Source: an uncultured Clostridium sp.
GTDB lineage: Bacteria; Bacillota; Clostridia; TANB77; CAG-508
Length of the DNA: 17,458 nt
Direction of reading: 5' to 3'
Assembly (NCBI GenBank): GCA_946496115.1
Contig: CAMMFK010000024.1
Span: 1-17,458, forward strand
In this document: positions 1 through 6,580 of the stretch, in pieces
Numbering within the stretch: the stretch's first letter is position 1
Layout of the letters: each line of letters starts with the position of its first letter
Program-made: the position numbers and the translations under genes
Notes under the pieces: generated by a model
Database searches by the model: none
What the model was told of the DNA's origin: nothing
Seen by the model: only the letters and a program-made list of their open reading frames with translations

Positions 1-36
1 TTTGTTATATTTTAATATTTATATTACTTATTTCAT

Positions 37-85
37 AAAAAATTACATTCCTTTCCAAGGCACACAATAGCTATAAATGTAATTT
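37..85 (-). terminator. Possible intrinsic terminator after cdsA
   Basis: Perfect 10-bp inverted repeat (40-49 with 76-85, AAATTACATT/AATGTAATTT) just beyond the cdsA stop. Read leftward, its second arm runs straight into six T. The 26-nt interior holds a small CCTT-GGA-AAGG hairpin. The stem is AT-rich and the loop long, so strength is uncertain. If real, it ends the pyrH-frr-uppS-cdsA transcript here, before any dxr or rseP gene that often follows cdsA. Confidence 0.45.
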
Positions 86-107
86 CTTTCAAACTATACT
101 TTTAGTA

Positions 108-953
108 TTATAATATGCTAAAAAGTATATATGCAAATGGAAGTACAAATATGATGCTATCTATTCTATCAAGCATTCCTCCATGTCCGGGAATAAGTTC
201 ACTAAAGTCTTTTATTTCACAGTATCTCTTTATGCTTGATGCTGCTAAATCTCCTATTTGACCAACAATACTTAGTACTGCCATAATTATACCTATTAAT
301 AAATAATTTATTCCTACACCCCATATAGTATTACACAAAATAGCAAAAAGTATACCTAGTAATATTGCTCCAACTACTCCAGCGACAGCTCCTTCGACTG
401 TTTTATTAGGGCTAACAGCTGTTAATTTATGTTTTCCAAAATGTCTTCCAATAAAGTAAGCAAATATATCACTTCCCCAAGAAGCGATTAAAACAAACCA
501 TATTAAAATCTTTCCATTTAAACCATGATCTAATTCCATATCTCTAACCAAAGATAAATATATTAACATTAAAGGTATATAGCAAATACCTAGCATGGTT
601 ACAGCAATATCAGTTACTGTTTTTTTACCCTTAGATAAAACCAATTCTGCAAATAATACTACTAGCGAAACTGGTATAATTGCGATTAGAATACTTGTAA
701 GTAATTTTTCATCTATAAAATGTGTAAAAGCAATTAGAATACAATAAATATATCCCAAGTACTGTGATGGATTAGCCTTGTTCGTATATTTGAAACAGTG
801 AAAGTACTCATACATACTTATACAAGCTATAATCGCTGTGAAAATATCCATAATAATTGTATTTGAAAATATAAGTATAATTGCAAGTACTGGAAGTGCA
901 ATTACTCCTGTTATAGTCCTCTTAATTGTCTTAGCCCTTTTTTCTTTTTCCAT
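108..953 (-). CDS. cdsA: Phosphatidate cytidylyltransferase (CDP-diglyceride synthase)
   Basis: Integral membrane enzyme that makes CDP-diacylglycerol from phosphatidic acid and CTP, the branch point to phosphatidylglycerol and other phospholipids. The 281-residue protein has about eight hydrophobic segments. It carries the family signature near the C-terminus: GQIGDLAASSIKR (231-243), KD (248-249) and PGHGGMLDRIDS (255-266), whose acidic residues bind the catalytic metal. An upstream PNKTVEG motif (182-188) is also typical. The length is normal. The ATG follows GGAAGG at about 11 nt. It lies 31 nt after uppS and is the last gene seen in the pyrH-frr-uppS-cdsA run, an order conserved in many bacteria. 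A possible terminator follows it. Identification is firm from the signature and context. Confidence 0.97.
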   Translation of the reverse strand: MEKEKRAKTIKRTITGVIALPVLAIILIFSNTIIMDIFTAIIACISMYEYFHCFKYTNKANPSQYLGYIYCILIAFTHFIDEKLLTSILIAIIPVSLVVLFAELVLSKGKKTVTDIAVTMLGICYIPLMLIYLSLVRDMELDHGLNGKILIWFVLIASWGSDIFAYFIGRHFGKHKLTAVSPNKTVEGAVAGVVGAILLGILFAILCNTIWGVGINYLLIGIIMAVLSIVGQIGDLAASSIKRYCEIKDFSELIPGHGGMLDRIDSIIFVLPFAYILFSIL

Positions 954-984
954 TTTTAAAATTTCCTTCCGTTTTTGTATAGTA

Positions 985-1692
985 TTACTTACCTACTCTT
1001 CTATGCCTTTTTGAAAATTCTTCTATTGCCTTATCTATATCGTCTGTTGTAAAATCAGGCCAGTATTTATCTAAAAACATAAACTCTGAATATGTTATTT
1101 GCCAAGGTAGAAAATTACTTGTTCTTAACTCTCCACTTGTACGAATTAATAAATCTGGGTCAGGTAACCCTGCTGTGTACAAATTATTTGAAATAGTATC
1201 TTCTGTAATATTTTCAATATCTAGCTTGCCATCTTTAACTAGCTTTGCAATCTTTTGAGTAGCTTTAATAATTTCATCTCTGCCACCATAATTAAAGGCA
1301 ATATTAAATTTAAGACCTGTATTATTTTTTGTTTTCTCTTCCATTTGAATCATTTTTGTTTTAATTTCTTCTGGCATATTTTTTTCTCTATCACCAATAA
1401 CTCTTAATTTAATATTTTCTAAGTCTGCTGTTTTCAAGAATTTGTCTAAATACATATTAAGAAGTAGTAAGATCGCTCCTACTTCCTCCTTTGTTCTTTT
1501 CCAATTTTCAGTTGAAAAAGCATATACAGTCAAAGCTTCTATTCCTATTTTATTACAATATTTTGCAACAGTTTCTAATACTTCTGCACCTTTTTTATGT
1601 CCAAAACTACCATCTAATTTATGTTCTTTTGCCCATCTTCTATTGCCATCCATAATTATGGCTATGTGTCTAGGCATAATTTTTTCTTCCAT
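985..1692 (-). CDS. uppS: Isoprenyl transferase (undecaprenyl diphosphate synthase)
   Basis: cis-Prenyltransferase that extends farnesyl diphosphate with isopentenyl diphosphate to give undecaprenyl diphosphate, the lipid carrier for peptidoglycan and wall polymers. The protein of 235 residues starts with PRHIAIIMDGNRRWA. D15 of MDGNRRWA corresponds to the catalytic Mg-binding aspartate of the family. Also visible are TVYAFSTENW (around 56-65), FNIAFNYGGRDEI, and PDLLIRTSGELRTSNFLPWQ near the C-terminus, all hallmark motifs. AAAGGA lies 9 nt before the chosen ATG. A second ATG five codons in has a weaker site (GGAAG) and cannot be excluded. It sits between frr and cdsA in the same leftward operon. 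Confidence 0.97.
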   Translation of the reverse strand: MEEKIMPRHIAIIMDGNRRWAKEHKLDGSFGHKKGAEVLETVAKYCNKIGIEALTVYAFSTENWKRTKEEVGAILLLLNMYLDKFLKTADLENIKLRVIGDREKNMPEEIKTKMIQMEEKTKNNTGLKFNIAFNYGGRDEIIKATQKIAKLVKDGKLDIENITEDTISNNLYTAGLPDPDLLIRTSGELRTSNFLPWQITYSEFMFLDKYWPDFTTDDIDKAIEEFSKRHRRVGK

Positions 1693-1778
1693 AATTTAAT
1701 TTCCTTTAATATTTCAATTTTCAAAATCACTTTTACTGGCTTTTGCCAATAAAAATATCTTACTGCAATTAAAAACTA

Positions 1779-2327
1779 TTATACTGACATTATTTCTTTT
1801 TCTTTTTTATCAGCTATTTCATCAATTTTAGCAACATATTTATCAGTTTCTTTTTGAATTTTATCTTCTAATGCCTTTTCTTCATCTTCAGATATTTCTT
1901 TATTTTTTAATTTTGCCTTAGCTTCATCCATTTCATCTCGTCTAACATTTCTAACAGCAACTTTTGCTTCTTCTGCTGTTTTCTTAACATCTTTAACTAT
2001 TTCTTTTCTTCTTTCTTCTGTAAGCTCTGGAAAAGAAAGTCTAATTACCCCTCCATCATTCATAGGATGAATTCCTATCTCTGCCTTTTCTATAGCTTTT
2101 TCTATTTGTGACAAAATGCTTCTATCCCATGGTTGAATAACTATAAGTCTTGCCTCTGGAACTGAAACACTTGCTACTTGATTGATTGGTGTTGGTACAC
2201 CATAATATTCTACTGATACTCTATTAAGTATAGCTGGATTTGCTCTTCCAGCTCTTATTTCTGAATAATTTGTTTCCAAATTATCTATAACTTTTTCCAT
2301 TCTTTCTTGCATATTTTCTAAACTCAT
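1779..2327 (-). CDS. frr: Ribosome recycling factor
   Basis: Works with EF-G in the cytosol to split the post-termination ribosome from mRNA. The 182-residue length is close to the usual 185. The sequence has the classical N-terminal helix (MQERMEKVIDNLETNYSEIRAGRANP), followed by the domain II beta segment with YYGVPTPINQVASVSVPEAR, and the IQPWD and GGVIRLSFPELTEERRKE motifs. The C-terminal part is a long charged helix (KKTAEEAKVAVRNVRRDEMD onward), completing the three-helix bundle. The start is well fixed: AGGAGG lies 5 nt before the ATG. It lies 55 nt after pyrH, and that gap holds one copy of the dispersed repeat described separately. Confidence 0.98.
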   Translation of the reverse strand: MSLENMQERMEKVIDNLETNYSEIRAGRANPAILNRVSVEYYGVPTPINQVASVSVPEARLIVIQPWDRSILSQIEKAIEKAEIGIHPMNDGGVIRLSFPELTEERRKEIVKDVKKTAEEAKVAVRNVRRDEMDEAKAKLKNKEISEDEEKALEDKIQKETDKYVAKIDEIADKKEKEIMSV

Positions 2328-2350
2328 ATAATCCTCCTAAAATTTTATTT

Positions 2351-2381
2351 TTGCTTAAAGCTCTAGAACATATATTGAAAC
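2351..2381 (-). repeat. Dispersed 31-bp repeat, copy A
   Basis: In the pyrH-frr gap, read leftward, the unit begins GTTTCAATATATGTTCT and continues with AGAGCTTTAAGC. It matches 28 of 31 bases of the unit at 11283-11313 on the plus strand. It lies directly after the pyrH stop and before the frr ribosome binding site, so in this copy it would be part of the pyrH-frr mRNA. Confidence 0.7.
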
Positions 2382-2382
2382 A

Positions 2383-3090
2383 TTAATCTACAATACTTCC
2401 TATTTTCTCACCTTTTACGGCTCTTATAATATTTTCTGGGTCGCTCATAGCAAATACTACAAGTGGTATATTATTATCTTTGCAAAGTGAAATTGCTGTC
2501 GAATCCATTACCTTCAAGTCTTTTTCTAGAATTTCCTGATAAGAAACATGATCCAATTTTTTAGCTGATTTATCTATTTTTGGGTCTGCTGTGTAAACTC
2601 CATCAATAGTTTTTGCAACTAATATTGCATCAACGTCCATTTCTGCTGCTCTTAATGCTGCAGTAGTATCTGTCGAGAAAAATGGATGTCCTGTGCCACA
2701 AGCAAAAATAACTATTCTATCTTTATCTAAATGTCTTTCTGCCCTTCTTTGGATAAAAGGTTCTGCTATTTGTCTCATCTCTATTGCTGTTTGAAGTCTT
2801 GCCTGCATTCCTCTTTTTTCAATTGCATCTTGAAGAGCTAGTCCATTCATAACTGTTGCAAGCATTCCCATATAGTCTGCTGTGGTTTTTACCATACCTT
2901 CGCCATATTTGCCTCTCCAGAAGTTTCCTCCACCAACTACTATAGATATTTTTACTCCCATATCGTGAACCTTTTTTATAGCATCACATATGCCGTCCAT
3001 AGTATTTTTGTCAATGCCAACTTTTGCATCTCCAGCTAGTGCTTCTCCACTTAATTTTAATAATATTTTTTTGTACTTAACTTGTTCCAA
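2383..3090 (-). CDS. pyrH: UMP kinase (uridylate kinase)
   Basis: Phosphorylates UMP to UDP with ATP. It belongs to the bacterial amino acid kinase-fold family, normally a hexamer and an essential step of pyrimidine nucleotide supply. Visible motifs are KILLKLSGEAL at the N-terminus, GGGNFWRG, DYMGMLATVMNGLALQD, CGTGHPFFSTDTTAALRA and KTIDGVYTADPK. The start is ambiguous. GTG at 3096 has its ribosome site (AAAGGAG) only about 2 nt upstream, whereas TTG at 3090 is 8 nt away, so I chose TTG, giving 235 residues; GTG would give 237. It is the first gene of pyrH-frr-uppS-cdsA. The usual upstream rpsB-tsf pair is missing, and tdk is divergent instead. A leader hairpin overlaps its ribosome site. 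Confidence 0.96.
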   Translation of the reverse strand: MEQVKYKKILLKLSGEALAGDAKVGIDKNTMDGICDAIKKVHDMGVKISIVVGGGNFWRGKYGEGMVKTTADYMGMLATVMNGLALQDAIEKRGMQARLQTAIEMRQIAEPFIQRRAERHLDKDRIVIFACGTGHPFFSTDTTAALRAAEMDVDAILVAKTIDGVYTADPKIDKSAKKLDHVSYQEILEKDLKVMDSTAISLCKDNNIPLVVFAMSDPENIIRAVKGEKIGSIVD

Positions 3091-3101
3091 AGTCACATCT
3101 C

Positions 3102-3146
3102 CTTTGCTGTGCTTTTTTAGTTTCTAATGTTTATGAAACAGCAAAG
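3102..3146 (-). promoter_or_regulatory. pyrH leader hairpin overlapping the ribosome binding site
   Basis: Read leftward, CTTTGCT then GTTTC (3146-3135), a 10-nt loop, GAAAC (3124-3120), an 11-nt bulge, then AGCAAAG (3108-3102). Both helices are perfect (7 and 5 bp). The final AAAG belongs to the pyrH ribosome site AAAGGAG, so folding would hide half of it. A role in tuning pyrH translation is inference. Confidence 0.4.
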
Positions 3147-3182
3147 CACTTATGTAAATTTATTTGCTTTATTTCAAGGTGT

Positions 3183-3191
3183 ATTTTATCA
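3183..3191 (-). promoter_or_regulatory. Candidate extended -10 promoter for pyrH
   Basis: Leftward TGATAAAAT is a TGn-extended -10 (TAAAAT) with no good -35. It would start the mRNA near 3176, leaving a leader of about 85 nt that contains the hairpin. A competing site further up is TTGACC (3296-3301), 17 nt, TTCAAT (3273-3278). Confidence 0.35.
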
Positions 3192-3442
3192 TAGAAAGTT
3201 AAAAACTTAAATAGGTTTGGAGAATTTTCTTAAATTTTATTTTTATAATTTTTATTCTAATGAAAATCGTAAATTGAAGCACATTTTTAATTTTTGGTCA
3301 AGTATTGTTTTATGCTTTTACGTTAAGCTTATTTAGTTACATTTTAATTATTCCTCGCAGCTTAGCCTTAAAATAAAAAATAAAATATTCTCATTACAAT
3401 ATTATTACAAAAATAACATTTCAAAATTTTTGTTTTTTACTC

Positions 3443-3471
3443 TTGATAAGTTTTTAAGATTGTATTATCAT
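3443..3471 (+). promoter_or_regulatory. tdk promoter
   Basis: TTGATA (3443-3448), a 17-nt spacer and TATCAT (3466-3471) place a start near 3478, about 30 nt before the tdk ATG. The ribosome site AGAGGGG (3492-3498) follows, 9 nt from the start codon. Confidence 0.6.
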
Positions 3472-3507
3472 ACTTAAGCAAGATTAATTTTAGAGGGGTA
3501 ATAAAAA

Positions 3508-4071
3508 ATGGGTGACATAAACGTATATTCTGGACCAATGAAATGTGGCAAAACTCAACAGATTCTTAATGAGTATAAAAGGCAATTAATCGCAGGAAAA
3601 AAAGTAAAAATGTTCAAACCTTCTATTGATACAAGAACAGCAAATAATGTTGTTGCTTCTAGAAATGGTATAGATATCCCTGCAATTTGTATTAGCAGAA
3701 TTTCAGATTTGGAAAAATATGAAGCTGATGTTTATTGTATTGATGAATTTCAGTTTTTAAAAGGTAACGTAAAAGTTATTGAACAAATGGCTGACTGTGG
3801 CAAAAAGTTTTTCATTGCTGGTTTAAATCTTACAGCTGAAAAAAAGCCTTTTGGAAAAATGGCTGATTTGCTATGCATATCTGATAATGTTCATATGTTA
3901 ACTGCTATTTGCGATAATTGTAAAAATGAAAATGCAGTTCTTAGCTATTATAAAGGTGGCAAAGATACTGATATTGCTATAGGAGACAGACAATATATGG
4001 CTCTTTGTAGGCATTGTTATGATATATTATCTAGGCAAGATGAATTAAATAAAAGCCAGGCTCAGGCCTAG
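3508..4071 (+). CDS. tdk: Thymidine kinase (type II, zinc-binding)
   Basis: Salvage enzyme that phosphorylates thymidine to dTMP with ATP in the cytosol. The 187-residue protein has the Walker A loop GPMKCGKT (9-16), the DEFQF motif (79-83, holding the expected catalytic glutamate), and the IAGL strand (103-106). Two CxxC pairs, C135/C138 and C167/C170, form the structural zinc ribbon of type II kinases. RQYMALCRHC near the end resembles the family's substrate lasso region. It is the only plus-strand gene here and has its own promoter. Its last four bases overlap the end of the convergent flavoprotein gene. In Bacillus, tdk neighbours rpmE, but here rpmE is about 12 kb away. Confidence 0.96.
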   Translation: MGDINVYSGPMKCGKTQQILNEYKRQLIAGKKVKMFKPSIDTRTANNVVASRNGIDIPAICISRISDLEKYEADVYCIDEFQFLKGNVKVIEQMADCGKKFFIAGLNLTAEKKPFGKMADLLCISDNVHMLTAICDNCKNENAVLSYYKGGKDTDIAIGDRQYMALCRHCYDILSRQDELNKSQAQA

Positions 4072-4077
4072 GCTTTT
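4051..4077. terminator. Two-way intrinsic terminator inside both gene ends
   Basis: Stem AAAAGCCAGGC (4051-4061), loop TCAG, then GCCTAGGCTTTT (4066-4077), with one bulged A. It ends in T runs on both strands (CTTTT rightward; CTTTTATTT leftward). The hairpin lies within the last codons of tdk and of the converging flavoprotein gene and includes both stop codons, so one compact structure can stop transcription from both sides. Confidence 0.75.
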
Positions 4078-5114
4078 CTAATTGCTTGCAATCCACTTTT
4101 CATTACAAGTTTTCTCAAAAATTTATTATACATAAATGGTCTTTTTATTATTTTTAATTTTAATTTTGTTCTAAGTTTTAAGGTCTTTTTGAAAAATTCA
4201 TGATTTGAATTTAATAATTTCTTATTTAGCACCTCTGCTAAAATGCGTCCACTATCCATTGCATAACTTATTCCTTCTAGTGAACTTGGACTAATCATAC
4301 CAGCAGACTCACCTATTAAGTAAATATTATCTTTACCTATATGTACACTATTAAATGCATTAGACAAATAAACGTAGCATCCTTCTCTTTTTACAAGCTT
4401 ATCTTTACTAAATTTGTATCCTTTATTACGTAATTTAGATTTAAGCTCTTCAAAATTATCATTACAAGTTTCTTCTGGAAAAGCTCCACCAACTACAAAA
4501 TATTGATTTTTAGATATTGTCCAAGAATATGATTTACCTAAACTTTTATCAAATATAGACGTATATATTGGAGACTCTTCTTCATTTTCATACCACTCTT
4601 GTATTGATACATATCTAATTATGTTATTCTTTGAATATAGTGTGTTTCTTATAATTGAATTTGCTCCATCTGCACCAATAACTACTTTTGCAGTTTCTTC
4701 ATAACTTTTTGTACCCTTCATATAATGTATTTTATAACAATCATCTAGTTTTACTATCTTTTTGCATATTGCTTCATTAATTATTTTTACACTGTCAGGA
4801 ATTAATGATACAAGCCATTTATCAAATTTGCCTCTATCCATATTCAAGTAAAATCTTTGATAATATCTCTCTAAATTATTATCAAAATCTATAGTTCTTA
4901 CAGAAAAGATTTGTGGGTCTACTAATACATCTTTAGGTAAGCATAAGTCAAAACTAGCCAATATTTTTTGTGCATCTGGTGATAGTAATCCTCCACAGCA
5001 TTTCGCCATATTGTCGTTTTTTCTATCTAATGCTATCACTTTATATTTTTTACTTAGTAGTCTAGCAACCGTAGCTCCTGCAGGTCCTAAACCAATAATT
5101 GCAATGTCATACAT
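4068..5114 (-). CDS. FAD-dependent oxidoreductase, geranylgeranyl reductase family
   Basis: Flavoprotein of the geranylgeranyl reductase / p-hydroxybenzoate hydroxylase-like group, 348 residues. The N-terminal Rossmann motif is GLGPAG (8-13), with D30 ending the second strand. A CCGG motif (39-42) sits where reductases of this family have a conserved Cys-Gly-Gly that contacts the isoprenoid. Next come GADGANS (147-153), the second FAD motif, and GESAGMISPSSLEGI (268-282), which closely follows the GE/D-AxGxxxPxxGEGI signature. The C-terminus is very basic (KLRTKLKLKIIKRP), suggesting membrane association. The substrate is unknown: saturating a polyprenyl lipid is plausible but only inferred from family. 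AGGAG lies 6 nt before the ATG. It follows the small membrane protein by 19 nt and converges with tdk. Confidence 0.82.
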   Translation of the reverse strand: MYDIAIIGLGPAGATVARLLSKKYKVIALDRKNDNMAKCCGGLLSPDAQKILASFDLCLPKDVLVDPQIFSVRTIDFDNNLERYYQRFYLNMDRGKFDKWLVSLIPDSVKIINEAICKKIVKLDDCYKIHYMKGTKSYEETAKVVIGADGANSIIRNTLYSKNNIIRYVSIQEWYENEEESPIYTSIFDKSLGKSYSWTISKNQYFVVGGAFPEETCNDNFEELKSKLRNKGYKFSKDKLVKREGCYVYLSNAFNSVHIGKDNIYLIGESAGMISPSSLEGISYAMDSGRILAEVLNKKLLNSNHEFFKKTLKLRTKLKLKIIKRPFMYNKFLRKLVMKSGLQAIRKA

Positions 5115-5133
5115 TTTTTACTCCTACTTTTCT

Positions 5134-5634
5134 CTAAAATGGAAACCATGGGAATAGTATTATTACTGCTCCTAATATTACAGCAAATGTCATTTGTGCA
5201 TCTTCTGGATTGTCTAAGCTAAAATCAAGTTCACCTGCTGGTGGCAATTCTGTTCCATCTATAACAGATAACTTGACATTATCTATCTGTTCGTAGTTAA
5301 AACTTGAGTTAAATGATGCTTGTTCTTTAGGATTTAGATCATCTAGTTTAACGTATTTTGTTCCTAGTAATACTCCATGCTTTGAGTAACTATCTATTTT
5401 TAAATATTTATTTGTTACTGGTACATCTGTATTATTGGTAACTGTTCCGTTTACATAGCCATTAAGATATGTAGCTTTTGCTTCTGTAACTTCAACATCA
5501 AGAATAGAATTCTCTACTGAGTAGTCTTTTGTAAGGTAAGCACTTTTTAGAACATAAAATGAGCCTATATCAACAATTATGTATACTATGACAATAGCTA
5601 AAAAGTACTTAAAAAATGTTTTCATTCTACTCAT
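5134..5634 (-). CDS. Small membrane protein with an FxLYD-like beta domain
   Basis: Function not recognised; 166 residues. A hydrophobic helix at about 7-29 looks like an uncleaved anchor, and a second one ends the protein (about 148-164, finishing PWFPF). Between them is a beta-rich extracytoplasmic region. Its pattern (GYVNGTVTNNTDVPVTNKYLKIDSY, then GVLLGTKYVKLDDLNPKEQASF) resembles the FxLYD type of immunoglobulin-like domain, where a polar 'xGxVxNNT' strand precedes a 'Y.....G..L......L.PGE...F' stretch. That match is by eye and tentative. AAAGGG lies 7 nt before the ATG. The 19-nt spacing to the flavoprotein gene suggests co-transcription. It follows lexA by 92 bp, with no strong terminator between them. 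Confidence 0.7.
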   Translation of the reverse strand: MSRMKTFFKYFLAIVIVYIIVDIGSFYVLKSAYLTKDYSVENSILDVEVTEAKATYLNGYVNGTVTNNTDVPVTNKYLKIDSYSKHGVLLGTKYVKLDDLNPKEQASFNSSFNYEQIDNVKLSVIDGTELPPAGELDFSLDNPEDAQMTFAVILGAVIILFPWFPF

Positions 5635-5726
5635 AATTATACCCTTTCATTTCTAAAATCGATAATAAAATACTTTATCACAATTGAAGAATATTTTTAT
5701 AAACTAAAAATAAAATTTTAGTTCAA

Positions 5727-6404
5727 TTACATTTTTCTAAATACTCCTGAAACTTTGCCCAATATTTTACAATCTGGAACAATTATTGGATCCATTGTAC
5801 TATTTTCTGGTTGCAAGCGAATGTGACCTTTTTCTTTATAAAAAGTTTTAACTGTTGCTTCATCATCTATAAGAGCAACAACTATTTGTCCGTTTTCTGC
5901 TGAATTTGTTTTCTTAACTAAAATATAATCTCCATCAAGAATACCTGCTTCAATCATGCTTTCGCCTCTAACTGTAAGCATAAAACTCTCGCTGTTTCCT
6001 ATAAAGTCTATAGGAATTGGAAACGTGTCTGTTATGTTTTCTACTGCTAATATAGGTTGACCTGCCGTTATTTTACCTACCAAAGGTACATTAACCATTT
6101 CTTTATTTGAATAATATTCTTTTGTAGCACTAACTCCTAATGCATCAGAAATAACATTTTCACCTTTAAAGTTTTTAAGTAATCTTATAGTTCTACCCTT
6201 TTGGTTTTCTTTCTTTACATAACCTCTTTCTTCTAGTGTTTTTAAATACCCTTGAACAGTAGCTGTTGAATTTAGCCCTACAGCTTTACATATTTCCCTA
6301 ACTGATGGTGCAAATCCGTTAGTAATGATTTCTTTTTGAATAAATTTAAGAATGTCTCTTTCTCTTTTATTTAAACCATTAGAATCCCTTCTTGATTTGT
6401 TCAT
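5727..6404 (-). CDS. lexA: LexA repressor, SOS regulator
   Basis: Transcriptional repressor of the DNA-damage response that cuts itself when stimulated by RecA filaments. The 225-residue protein has an N-terminal winged helix-turn-helix (about 13-66; FAPSVREICKAVGLNSTATV holds the turn). A variable linker follows, then the S24-type peptidase domain. The self-cleavage bond is A114-G115 in GKITAGQP, the catalytic serine S149 in RGESM and the lysine K186 in ATVKTF. All key residues are present, so it should be active. Slightly longer than the common 200-210 residues, mainly in the linker. The ATG follows GGGAAGG at about 8 nt. Its promoter overlaps a palindrome, consistent with self-repression. 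Confidence 0.97.
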   Translation of the reverse strand: MNKSRRDSNGLNKRERDILKFIQKEIITNGFAPSVREICKAVGLNSTATVQGYLKTLEERGYVKKENQKGRTIRLLKNFKGENVISDALGVSATKEYYSNKEMVNVPLVGKITAGQPILAVENITDTFPIPIDFIGNSESFMLTVRGESMIEAGILDGDYILVKKTNSAENGQIVVALIDDEATVKTFYKEKGHIRLQPENSTMDPIIVPDCKILGKVSGVFRKM

Positions 6405-6503
6405 ATTTAATACCTTCCCTTCTGTCAGTAGGTGCGTTCCTTTTTGTCAGCACTATAAACTATCCAAAGCCCTATTGACAATCTCTTTATTAAAACTATA
6501 AAT

Positions 6504-6542
6504 ATAATATCATAAAGAAAATTGTTTGTCAAACAAAAGTTT
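6504..6542 (-). promoter_or_regulatory. lexA promoter with overlapping palindromes (putative operator)
   Basis: Leftward TTGACA (6527-6532), a 17-nt spacer and TATTAT (6504-6509), preceded by TGA as an extended -10: near-consensus. The -35 box is inside a perfect 15-bp palindrome TTGTTTG-T-CAAACAA (6522-6536). It overlaps a second repeat AAAC-AAAA-GTTT (6531-6542) with the 4-4-4 spacing of Gram-positive SOS boxes (GAAC-N4-GTTC) but AAAC half sites. LexA binding here is inferred. Confidence 0.65.
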
Positions 6543-6580
6543 TAAAAAAATTTGTTTTTATTTGATTTTTCGTTAAGATT

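Larger units (their letters stand above)
3097..3507. other. 411-bp divergent control region between pyrH and tdk
   Basis: No convincing gene on either strand. It is very AT-rich. It contains the tdk promoter (3443-3471), candidate pyrH promoters on the minus strand (3183-3191 and 3273-3301) and the pyrH leader hairpin (3102-3146). The rest, roughly 3302-3440, shows no structure that I can name. Confidence 0.6.

Noticed and set aside
1442..1699. Plus-strand open frames opposite uppS, obg, trpS, mutS and miaB
   Set aside because: They lie antisense to conserved genes with clear family motifs and are products of codon bias.
5702..5723. AACTAAAA/TTTTAGTT hairpin after lexA as a terminator
   Set aside because: The stem is only 8 bp and almost all A-T, with no T run following in the lexA direction.
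6422..6455. Two CTGACA words in the lexA leader as a direct-repeat operator
   Set aside because: Only six bases, 27 nt apart, and downstream of the -10; too short to support.
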